NCBI GenBank assembly: GCA_012522435.1
Contig: JAAYKK010000078.1
Coordinates: 1-49,902 of the forward strand
Reading direction: 5' to 3'
Source of the DNA: Clostridiaceae bacterium
GTDB taxonomy: Bacteria > Bacillota > Clostridia > Saccharofermentanales > DTU023
DNA length: 49,902 nt
Shown: positions 1 through 7,102 of the stretch, one piece after another
Numbering within the stretch: the first letter of the stretch is position 1
Layout of the letters: each line of letters opens with the position of its first letter
Position numbers and translations under genes: made by a program
The notes under the pieces: generated by a model
Told to the model about the DNA's origin: nothing
Database searches by the model: none
The model's input: the letters and a program-made list of their open reading frames with translations, nothing else

Positions 1-378
1 ATTAAGCTCTTTTTCATCTTCTTCCATTTGAGCTCGTTCCAAAACTCTTTCTCTGGTTTGTGCTCTTTCAGTCTGACGTTTGTTCTCTGCATGACGTACT
101 TCTCGACGTTTCGCTTCAGCTTCAAGTTCTGCATTAAGTCTTTCCGCTTCAACTTCAGGTCGGAGGGGGACTTTAATATCAGGATGTCCTTTTACAGCTT
201 TGACTTCATCTGAATTGATTTCTTCAGCTGCTACTGAAACATAATTTTCAGTTTTTGTTTCAATCATAGGTTGAGCACCGTCAATTAATTGTCTTGCTCT
301 TTTTGCCGTAAGCATTGCTAAGACGTAACGATTTTCTGCTTTTGGTAATAGTTCTTCTATTGATGGTTTAGTCAGCAT
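1..378 (-). CDS. rpoZ: RNA polymerase omega subunit, C-terminally extended, cut by window edge
   Basis: This reading frame is absent from the ORF track because its stop lies outside the window. Translating back from the ATG at 376-378 gives MLTKPSIEELLPKAENRY, then VLAMLTAKRARQLIDGAQP, the conserved omega core that binds the beta-prime subunit and helps assemble RNA polymerase. The core ends near residue 65. The frame then runs open for at least 60 more residues into a tail dense in Glu, Arg and Ala (for example EAEAKRREVRHAENKRQTER) that looks like a charged helix or coiled coil. Ordinary omega proteins are about 60-90 residues; this one has at least 126. It lies 32 bases after gmk, the usual Firmicutes position. 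The core assignment is firm; the function of the tail is unknown. Confidence 0.9.
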   Translation of the reverse strand, partial: MLTKPSIEELLPKAENRYVLAMLTAKRARQLIDGAQPMIETKTENYVSVAAEEINSDEVKAVKGHPDIKVPLRPEVEAERLNAELEAEAKRREVRHAENKRQTERAQTRERVLERAQMEEDEKELN

Positions 379-410
379 ATTTTCATCCTTCCTGACAATT
401 TATTATTATA

Positions 411-1037
411 TTATTCAATCATTTTAAACAAATGTGCAAATTGTGAAGCTTGTCTGTCAAATTTACTTTCTTCAGCTAGAACAATTGCTTCCAACCTTGC
501 TACAGTATCGTCTATTCTATCATTTAATATAGCGTATTCAAATTTCTTCGCCTGAGAAATTTCTATTTCAGCTTGTTTGATTCTGGTTTCTATTTCAGAT
601 TCAGATTCTGTACTTCTTTTTAGTAAACGTTCTCTTAAAGTTGAGATAGCCGGGGGCAATAAAAATACCATCACAGCTTGCGGAAAAATCTTTTTTACTT
701 GGATTGCTCCATCTATAGTAATATCTAAAATAACATTTTGTTGATTGCGGACATATTCTCGAATTGGACCTACCGGAGTACCATAATACTCACCGGAATA
801 AATATCAAATTCTAAGATCTCTTTTTCCCTAATCAATTCTTGAAATTTTTCAGTATTACAAAAATAATATTCTACTCCATCCTGCTCTTGACCTCGCGGT
901 TTTCTGGTCGTCATAGATATGGACAATGAGAAATCCTCACGTCTTTTCATAAATGCTTCTATCACAGTACCTTTTCCGACACCGGAAGGACCGGATACAC
1001 ATAAAATCATCCCCTGAGCAAGCTTATTCCCACTCAT
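411..1037 (-). CDS. gmk: Guanylate kinase
   Basis: The enzyme phosphorylates GMP to GDP with ATP in the cytoplasm, feeding GTP, dGTP and (p)ppGpp pools. The P-loop is visible near residues 15-22 as [10 protein letters not shown], followed by the GMP-binding segment [21 protein letters not shown]. The 208-residue length is normal. The ATG start overlaps the remA stop by four bases (ATGA), so translation is probably coupled to remA. rpoZ follows directly. The order yicC-remA-gmk-rpoZ is the standard Firmicutes block, which makes this call very secure. Confidence 0.97.
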   Translation of the reverse strand: MSGNKLAQGMILCVSGPSGVGKGTVIEAFMKRREDFSLSISMTTRKPRGQEQDGVEYYFCNTEKFQELIREKEILEFDIYSGEYYGTPVGPIREYVRNQQNVILDITIDGAIQVKKIFPQAVMVFLLPPAISTLRERLLKRSTESESEIETRIKQAEIEISQAKKFEYAILNDRIDDTVARLEAIVLAEESKFDRQASQFAHLFKMIE

Positions 1038-1288
1038 AATGAAGCCTCAATCAAAGAATTTAATTGCTCCACGCTTCTTGAAGAGAGAATCAGGTGGTCA
1101 CTGTCCATGATTAAGACAGATAGATTTTTTTTGCCATATGTTGTATCAATCAATGTACCGCGATCTCTGGCTTCCTGAATCATTCTGCGAATCGGAGCGG
1201 AGTCGGCAGATACGATTGCTATCAGACGTTGCAAGGAAATCACACTGGAATCTCCAACCCGTATGAATAATGCATTCTCCACCTTCAA
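1034..1288 (-). CDS. remA: RemA-like regulatory protein (DUF370)
   Basis: Small protein of the RemA/DUF370 family. In Bacillus subtilis RemA is a DNA-binding activator of biofilm matrix and osmoprotection genes; its role here can only be inferred. Family hallmarks are visible: [43 protein letters not shown] and the tail MDSDHLILS. The ORF-track start is TTG with AGAGG only a few bases upstream; a GTG two codons later (about 1282) has better spacing from the same Shine-Dalgarno and may be the true start. The gene ends in TGA overlapping the gmk ATG, direct evidence that UGA is read as a stop in this genome. Confidence 0.9.
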   Translation of the reverse strand: MKVENALFIRVGDSSVISLQRLIAIVSADSAPIRRMIQEARDRGTLIDTTYGKKNLSVLIMDSDHLILSSRSVEQLNSLIEASL

Positions 1289-1369
1289 TCACCTCTAACA
1301 AATATTCTTAAATCATTATAGTTGTAAAGAATAACAGAAAAATTGTTTACTCTCAATTAATAAAAATAA

Positions 1370-2254
1370 TCATTCAATATTTTGGACTTGTTCTCTTATT
1401 TTTTCAATTGTTGATTTAAGTTCAACTACCATTTGTATAATTTGCAGATCATTTGCTTTTGAACCAATTGTATTGGTTTCACGCAAAAACTCCTGCACTA
1501 AAAAATCTAATTTCTTACCGATTGATTTGTCGGATTTAAGTGTCTCTGAAAATTGTTTTAAATGACTTTTCAAACGGGTTATTTCTTCAGTGATGTCAGC
1601 TTTATCTGCAAAAATTGCAATTTCCGCAGCTACTCTTTGTCCATCATAATACTCTTCAATCTCTTCTGTTAAAAGGTTTTCTAGGCGCTCTAAGAGACGC
1701 TCTTGATGGTACTTCGGTACAGTTTCAGCTTGTAGTTCAATCTGAGCAACCAGATTAAACATCTTATCTATTCTTTGTTCCAGATCCGAGGCTAAATGTT
1801 CACCTTCTACTTTTCTCGACTGATCAAATAGAATCAACGCTTGTTCACAAGTTTTTAAAAGAACCGGTAGATACCTTTCCTGATCCGGATTTAATTCAAC
1901 TTTAGATGTCAAATTATTATTTCTAGCTAATAAAGCAGACTTAGATAGAATCTTTTCACCGGTCAACTTTTCAATCTCTTTGTAGATGCTCAAATAGGCT
2001 TGAGCATTATTCAAATCAAGCTTTACAGTGGGTTCGCCGACTAAATCTTCATAATTAATATTGACATCGATTGAGCCTCTACTAATATATGAATCGATTA
2101 ATTTCCGGATTCTTGTTTCAAATGGATTTAGAGTATAGGACATCCTCATTTTGATATCCCGATTTTTTTGATTTACAGATTTTATTTCTACCGAAACGGT
2201 TAGATCATTTTCTGTCAAAGAAAATTTACCATAACCGGTCATGCTTTTAGCCAT
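1370..2254 (-). CDS. YicC-family endoribonuclease-like protein
   Basis: YicC/YloC family protein. The family has reported endoribonuclease activity and is found widely next to gmk. The N-terminus MAKSMTGYGKFSLTEN and the C-terminal segment with KKLDFLVQEFLRETNTIGSKAND are family signatures. The ORF track begins at a TTG (2272), but the ATG at 2252-2254 is preceded by GAGAGG at about 10 bases and gives the canonical start, so the gene is called from 2254 (294 residues). The middle of the protein is predicted largely helical. It is the first gene of the block yicC-remA-gmk-rpoZ, with an 81-base gap before remA that may hold a processing site or a weak promoter. Confidence 0.9.
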   Translation of the reverse strand: MAKSMTGYGKFSLTENDLTVSVEIKSVNQKNRDIKMRMSYTLNPFETRIRKLIDSYISRGSIDVNINYEDLVGEPTVKLDLNNAQAYLSIYKEIEKLTGEKILSKSALLARNNNLTSKVELNPDQERYLPVLLKTCEQALILFDQSRKVEGEHLASDLEQRIDKMFNLVAQIELQAETVPKYHQERLLERLENLLTEEIEEYYDGQRVAAEIAIFADKADITEEITRLKSHLKQFSETLKSDKSIGKKLDFLVQEFLRETNTIGSKANDLQIIQMVVELKSTIEKIREQVQNIE

Positions 2255-2301
2255 TTTATATATTCCTCTCAAATAATTATGGTGATAGCAAATTTAATTC
2301 G

Positions 2302-3039
2302 CTAAACAAGATATTCATCTAACAGTATAGGTTTAAAATTAACTTGATCACAAGCAGTTAATAACATCGGTATACCATGAATTTCCTCTCCTGATAGTTG
2401 GTATGGGCTTTCCTTATGATGAATATGACCGAATACGCAAAGATCCGTTCCATGCTCATGCATCAATTTTGTAAAATCAGAAATTGCAAGTTGTAAATTC
2501 ACCGGTGGGAAATGTGTCATCACGATCAACTTATCTCCGGGCTGACGCAATTTCTCTGCCTCATTTAACGAAAACTTCAGGCGACCAATTTCTCTTTGAT
2601 ATATTTTCTGATCAGTCTGTTGCCATTTCGGATCATTAGGGAAAATCCAACCTCTGGTCCCTGCGATCAAGATACCTCTCAACTCCGGATCTACTAATCT
2701 GAAGGCATTATTTTGCAAAAAATCAAAATTTTTGATTTGATGTTTCTCTAGAAAGCGATAGTTTCTACTCAGAGTCCCCCACCAATAATCATGATTCCCA
2801 CGCAGAAGAATCTTCCTGCCGGGTAACTCACTCACGAAAATTAAATCTTTTTCCGCTTCTTCCATATTGATAGCCCAAGAAATATCTCCCGGAATAAGCA
2901 AAATATCTTCTTCTTTAACTACCTGGTCGATATTGTTTTTTATTTTTAGATCATGGTCCATCCATTCCTGACCGAATTTATGCATCGGTTTGTCTACCTG
3001 ATTACTTAAATGAAAATCTGCTAAACAATATATAGCCAT
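2302..3039 (-). CDS. Calcineurin-like metallophosphoesterase
   Basis: A 245-residue cytoplasmic phosphoesterase. The metal-binding motifs appear in family order: DFHLS near residue 8, GDISWA near 51, GNHDYWW near 81, THFPP near 176 and GHIHH near 204, so all dimetal ligands seem present. The substrate cannot be read from the sequence; relatives include predicted Ser/Thr phosphatases, cyclic-nucleotide esterases and nucleases. The start ATG is preceded by GAGG at four bases. The gene follows uvrC by 14 bases and precedes yicC by 47, so it is probably transcribed with both. Confidence 0.88.
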   Translation of the reverse strand: MAIYCLADFHLSNQVDKPMHKFGQEWMDHDLKIKNNIDQVVKEEDILLIPGDISWAINMEEAEKDLIFVSELPGRKILLRGNHDYWWGTLSRNYRFLEKHQIKNFDFLQNNAFRLVDPELRGILIAGTRGWIFPNDPKWQQTDQKIYQREIGRLKFSLNEAEKLRQPGDKLIVMTHFPPVNLQLAISDFTKLMHEHGTDLCVFGHIHHKESPYQLSGEEIHGIPMLLTACDQVNFKPILLDEYLV

Positions 3040-3053
3040 AAAACCTCATTTTA

Positions 3054-4937
3054 CTATCTTTCTTGATCAAAATGATCATAAACAGCTTGAGCGGTTGTTT
3101 CCGGTAAACCGGCAACTGTTTGCAATTCCTCAAGGCTTGCTTCAGAAACATTCTTAATCGTCCTGAAATGTTTGAGCAATGCTCTGCGCCTAGCCGGACC
3201 TACGCCGGGTATTTCTTCCAAACTGTAACGAATTGTACTTTTGAGCCGTGACTTTTTATGTAAACGTTGAGCGAAACGATGAGCTTCATTTTGTATCGCA
3301 GTCAACAAACGTAAAAGTCCTAAACGCTCGCTTCTTTGATCAGGCGTTTCAGTTATTGGTTCAGAGACCTCTTTTAGTTCAATTTCTTTGCCCGTAGTCA
3401 AAACCAAACCTCTGGTACGATGCCGATCGTCTTTAACTAATCCGGCAAATGGGATCTCTGCCGCATATCGATCCATAAGCGGTTTTATTGTATTGACATG
3501 TCCCAATCCACCATCGATTAAGATTAAATCAGGTCGCTGCCCGAATTTTTCATCATCTAAACGTTCCAACCTACGGGATAACAATTCAGTCATTGCCCGA
3601 TAATCATCAATACCTTCAAAACTCTTAATCTTAAAATGTCTGTATGCTGAACGCAATGGCTTTCCTTCAGTAAAAACTACCATTGAGCCTGTTCTGTCTT
3701 CTGCCCCGATATTAGCGATATCGTATGCTTCAATCCTCCGAGGAGCCTCTTTTAAGTTAAATATTTCCGCCAGTCTTTTCAAAGTATGAGCCAAACCGGT
3801 CGCCGATCCTCCAATCAAAGTATGACGTTTTAAATTCTGCTCAGCATTAGTTTCTGCCATAATTAATAGTTGTTTTTTTTCTCCTCTTTGAGGATGGCGA
3901 AACTCTACTTTTGTTTTCGCCAATTGAGAAAAATATTGACTGAGCAAATCCTGCTCGGTCAACTCTTCAGGTAAGAGGATCAAATTTGGTATATAAGATG
4001 ATTCCGCATAATGTTGTTTCAAAAAAGCTGTTAGCAACTCATCAATCGACTCGTCTTGATCCGGAAGAAAAGAACTTGTCGAACCGATCATTCTGCCATT
4101 TCTAACCTCCAGCTTTTGAATGCAAAGTTCACTGCCATTACGATACAAGCCCAATACATCTATATTCTCAGGTTGCTTGGTTACTGTTACTTGGTTTGTC
4201 GTCAATTTTTTCAGGTCTTGATAGCGATCGCGCCAAACAGCAGCTTTTTCATAGGCCATTTCTTGAGCGGCAAGCTCCATTCTCTTTTTAATCTTCCCTA
4301 AAAGATCATCGTACTGACCATCTAAAAAACGACAAATCTCCATCACACTGTCTCGATATTCCTCTTGGGAAATATCACCTTTGCAGGGGCCGATACATCG
4401 ATTGATATAGTATTTAAGACAAGGTCTGGCTTTGTCTATATCTCTGGGCAAAACTCTATTACAAGTCATCACAGGGAAAATACGATAGATTGCTTTCAGT
4501 GCTCTTTCTAAATCGCCTGCTAGATAGGGTCCGTAATATCTGGCACCCTCCTCCCTATCAGGTCCGGCACGATATGCTTTCAAAATTCGTGGGTACATCT
4601 CATTTAAAGTCACTCGAATATATGGATATTCTCTGTCATCACGCAAAAGAGTATTATATTTGGGACGATTTTTTTTGATCAGATTATTCTCTAAAATTAA
4701 GGCTTCAAGTTCATTTTGACAAATGATATATGAAAAATCTGAAATTTGAGAAATCATGGCGAGAATTTTCGGATCGCCAACCGGATTTGGAGAAAAATAG
4801 CTGCGCAATCTTTGCGGTAGTTTTTTTGCTTTTCCTATATAAATAACAGAACCGGATGCGTCTTTCATCAAGTACACACCAGGTTCATGTGGTATTAAAT
4901 CTAGTCTGGCATCAAATGAATTATGATTTTCAGACAT
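3054..4937 (-). CDS. uvrC: Excinuclease ABC subunit C
   Basis: The nuclease of nucleotide excision repair, which cuts on both sides of a UvrB-bound lesion. An N-terminal GIY-YIG domain (GVYLMKDASGSVIYIGKAKK, residues about 20-40) makes the 3-prime cut. A UVR/UvrB-binding segment lies near residues 205-240. The UvrC RNase-H-like endonuclease domain includes EAYDIANIGAEDRTGSMVVF and LILIDGGLGH. The C-terminal helix-hairpin-helix has EEIPGVGPARRRALLKHF. At 627 residues the length is normal. The start ATG has only a weak GAAG Shine-Dalgarno and lies 16 bases after the HPr-like gene, so expression may depend on that upstream gene. Confidence 0.97.
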   Translation of the reverse strand: MSENHNSFDARLDLIPHEPGVYLMKDASGSVIYIGKAKKLPQRLRSYFSPNPVGDPKILAMISQISDFSYIICQNELEALILENNLIKKNRPKYNTLLRDDREYPYIRVTLNEMYPRILKAYRAGPDREEGARYYGPYLAGDLERALKAIYRIFPVMTCNRVLPRDIDKARPCLKYYINRCIGPCKGDISQEEYRDSVMEICRFLDGQYDDLLGKIKKRMELAAQEMAYEKAAVWRDRYQDLKKLTTNQVTVTKQPENIDVLGLYRNGSELCIQKLEVRNGRMIGSTSSFLPDQDESIDELLTAFLKQHYAESSYIPNLILLPEELTEQDLLSQYFSQLAKTKVEFRHPQRGEKKQLLIMAETNAEQNLKRHTLIGGSATGLAHTLKRLAEIFNLKEAPRRIEAYDIANIGAEDRTGSMVVFTEGKPLRSAYRHFKIKSFEGIDDYRAMTELLSRRLERLDDEKFGQRPDLILIDGGLGHVNTIKPLMDRYAAEIPFAGLVKDDRHRTRGLVLTTGKEIELKEVSEPITETPDQRSERLGLLRLLTAIQNEAHRFAQRLHKKSRLKSTIRYSLEEIPGVGPARRRALLKHFRTIKNVSEASLEELQTVAGLPETTAQAVYDHFDQER

Positions 4938-4953
4938 TATTATCGTTTTTTCT

Positions 4954-5214
4954 TCAGGTTTGGGGATTTTCTAAAAAATCCGCAACAGTATTGACTGCTT
5001 CCTCTGCATCAATTCCTTCTGCAGTAATATCAAGCTCAACACCATCTTCAATTCCTAATGACATCATACCGAGTAAACTCTTGGCATTAGCTCGGCGATC
5101 GTCACGAGAAATATAGATTGTTGAATCAAAGACGGAAGCTTTTTGAATTAACAAGGCTATTGATTTCATTTCAATGCCTTCCTCCCAATTAATCAAAATA
5201 GATTTGGTTGTCAT
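4954..5214 (-). CDS. HPr/Crh-like protein lacking the phosphorylatable His15
   Basis: An 86-residue HPr-fold protein that aligns without gaps to B. subtilis HPr over its first 50 residues. The region that reads GIHARPA in HPr reads GIEMKSI here, so His15, the PTS phosphoryl carrier, is Glu and the adjacent Arg17 is Lys. The regulatory serine is kept: NAKSLLGMMSLGI places Ser46 exactly. Established knowledge: Crh also lacks His15 (it has Gln) and acts only through Ser46 phosphorylation by HPrK as a CcpA corepressor. By inference this protein is a Crh-like regulator rather than a sugar phosphotransferase. The start ATG has GGAGG at about five bases. The gene ends in TGA, another normal UGA stop, and leads the uvrC operon. 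Confidence 0.85.
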   Translation of the reverse strand: MTTKSILINWEEGIEMKSIALLIQKASVFDSTIYISRDDRRANAKSLLGMMSLGIEDGVELDITAEGIDAEEAVNTVADFLENPQT

Positions 5215-5275
5215 GTTTCCTCCATGAAAGAATTATTTAAGATATTGATTAGCCTGAGTTCATTAATTGCCCTCT

Positions 5276-5305
5276 AGTATAAATTTATTTGCTTTAGAAT
5301 GTCAA
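5276..5305 (-). promoter_or_regulatory. Sigma-A-type promoter of the HPr-like/uvrC operon
   Basis: On the minus strand a consensus TTGACA (5300-5305) is followed after 18 bases by TATACT (5276-5281). It lies about 60 bases upstream of the HPr-like start codon and in the correct orientation. No terminator between this gene and uvrC was seen. Confidence 0.75.
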
Positions 5306-5347
5306 TTCAGATAATTAGAAACCGGCAAGTCAACTCATTCTGAGTTT

Positions 5348-6082
5348 TTATTGATTTTCTTTTTGTGCTAAATTCCGTTCTGCTTGAGTAATAACACAAT
5401 AATTAGGTCTGGCAGGCTCCTGATATCCTCCTTGAAATAAGTCCGGATTACGACGAATTTCTTTGAAAGCAATTAAACCTAAATTAGCTGCAGAAATGTA
5501 GTCTTGACGATTGAACATATTATCTGAACGTAGATATTGTAAACCATTTTCTTGCAGTAATTGTTCAGCAATTGGAAAACCGTCTCCGATCAAAAAGAAA
5601 TTATCTAATTCAGAATATTTTTCTTGAAGCAAAATTGGAAGCTCTTGCTTTACAAACTGCCGATCAGATATTAATCTTTTGCCTTGCTTGAATAGAGCAC
5701 CATAAAGCCTACCACCTCTGGCATCAAAAAGCGCTAAAACTGCCGTTGATAAATTTATATAAGGATAAGCTAAAGCTTCAAGCGAAGATATTCCAAGAAC
5801 AGGAACATTAAGTCCATATGCTAAAGTGTTAGCCGTGGAGACTCCTATTCTAATACCGGTAAACGAGCCCGGACCAACGGCTACTGCCACAGCAGATAAT
5901 TCATTATATGCTAAATCTAATTCTTGAATAAGGCCATCAAGAACGGGCAATAAATTCACTGAATGTTGATTCGAAATATTTAAAAACTTCTCAGCTAAAA
6001 GCACTTCGTTTTTTAAAACAGCTACAGCAAGACTGGGTCCCGATGTATCTAATGCTAAAATATATTGCGAATTCCCAATCAA
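5348..6082 (-). CDS. tsaB: tRNA t6A biosynthesis protein TsaB
   Basis: Partner of TsaD and TsaE in making N6-threonylcarbamoyl adenosine at position 37 of ANN-decoding tRNAs. It is an ASKHA-fold protein without full catalytic residues. ILALDTSGPSLAVAVL at the N-terminus and VAVAVGPGSFTGIRIGVSTA near residues 86-105 are the family hallmarks. The start codon is TTG, supported by GAGGTG five bases upstream; no ATG fits the alignment better. It lies 96 bases after tsaE on the same strand. The 244-residue length is normal. The C-terminal third is variable, as in relatives. Confidence 0.95.
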   Translation of the reverse strand: MIGNSQYILALDTSGPSLAVAVLKNEVLLAEKFLNISNQHSVNLLPVLDGLIQELDLAYNELSAVAVAVGPGSFTGIRIGVSTANTLAYGLNVPVLGISSLEALAYPYINLSTAVLALFDARGGRLYGALFKQGKRLISDRQFVKQELPILLQEKYSELDNFFLIGDGFPIAEQLLQENGLQYLRSDNMFNRQDYISAANLGLIAFKEIRRNPDLFQGGYQEPARPNYCVITQAERNLAQKENQ

Positions 6083-6178
6083 TTGTTCACCTCATGCATC
6101 TCTTTCGCCTAGAACAAAAATTTCAATAAGTAGAAAAAACTCTTATCATTTGCTTCGATCTAATTATACGAAAAAGTA

Positions 6179-6670
6179 TCAAATTTCCCAAGCAGCTAAT
6201 TTCTCTAAAACAAAAACTTTCTCTGATAAACCTTCACTTATCAACAATCTGAATTTTCTTTGCTTTGGCTCTGAAAGATTACTTTCAATAAAAAGCCAAA
6301 GCGTATTTTCCGGTAAGACATTCTTAATTCGATCAGCCCACTCAATCACAGCAACCCCCGAATCATTGAAATAATCCATAAAACCTGCATCATACCATTC
6401 CATTTCATCTTCAAGACGATAGGCATCGAAATGATACAGTGACATTCCTCTAGTTCCAATTGGATGTTCAAACAACAAGGTAAAGCTCGGACTTGATACA
6501 GGTGTCTCAATCCCCAAACCCCGAGCGATCCCATGCGTTAAGGTTGTCTTACCAGCTCCTAAATCACCCTGTAATGCTAAGACATCACCTTGAGACAAAA
6601 TTTGTCCCAAAGCCTGCCCAAAACTGTAAGTTTCTTCTTCTGAATTTGTTTTATATATTTTTTCTAACAT
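6179..6670 (-). CDS. tsaE: tRNA t6A biosynthesis ATPase TsaE
   Basis: Small P-loop ATPase that regenerates the TsaB-TsaD complex during t6A synthesis. The Walker A motif [20 protein letters not shown] is near residues 34-53. [13 protein letters not shown] and YHFDAYRL, both typical of TsaE, follow, and IEWADRI is the conserved C-terminal motif. The 163-residue length is normal. The ATG has a weak Shine-Dalgarno (CCGGAA). Its pairing with tsaB downstream makes the assignment very secure. Confidence 0.96.
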   Translation of the reverse strand: MLEKIYKTNSEEETYSFGQALGQILSQGDVLALQGDLGAGKTTLTHGIARGLGIETPVSSPSFTLLFEHPIGTRGMSLYHFDAYRLEDEMEWYDAGFMDYFNDSGVAVIEWADRIKNVLPENTLWLFIESNLSEPKQRKFRLLISEGLSEKVFVLEKLAAWEI

Positions 6671-6815
6671 TTTTCCGGTACTTCTAAATCACATAACTCA
6701 ACTAACTCAACGCCGATATCTTATCCTAATTTGACATTTTAAACAAGGAGGTTATATAAACATCTATATTAGCGTTACTTTTTTCAAATTTCATCCAATT
6801 TTATAGCAAAACTTA

Positions 6816-6844
6816 TTGTTTTAAAAAAATTTAGTAAATATAAT
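6816..6844 (+). promoter_or_regulatory. Promoter candidate for the predicted selenoprotein operon
   Basis: TTGTTT at 6816-6821 is followed after 17 bases by a perfect TATAAT at 6839-6844, which would give a leader of about 250 bases before the ATG at 7103. A second candidate, TTGACA at 6731-6736 with TATATA after 16 bases, lies upstream and points the same way. The whole 6671-7102 gap has no convincing gene; besides these sites it holds the 60-base repeats listed separately. Confidence 0.55.
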
Positions 6845-6960
6845 ATAAATAAGAACTTTTGTAAACAAAACAGTAAAAGACTTATCAAGTTACGAAAAGC
6901 CTGCGTGTTCAATCGAATTTCGCACACTCCTTCACAAAAGTGAACTCATTCTCTATAAGC

Positions 6961-7080
6961 TCAGTTTCATAACTAACTTCTAGCAAATCCTAACCAAACA
7001 AGTGAACAGATGTAAATGTCTCAGAGTCATTTCAAGTTTTTAGCAGTTTCTAATCAAACAATGAACAGATTAAATCTGTG
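6961..7080 (+). repeat. Imperfect 60-base tandem repeat upstream of the redox operon
   Basis: 6961-7020 and 7021-7080 align over their length, both beginning TCAG and sharing TAGCA at the same offset and then a CAAACAA / TGAACAGAT block. A weaker third TGAAC box occurs about 60 bases earlier near 6939. The repeats end just before the Shine-Dalgarno of the gene at 7103. They could be duplicated operators or RNA elements; no known family was recognised. Confidence 0.6.
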
Positions 7081-7102
7081 ATTTAGTAAAGGAGAGTTAC
7101 TA

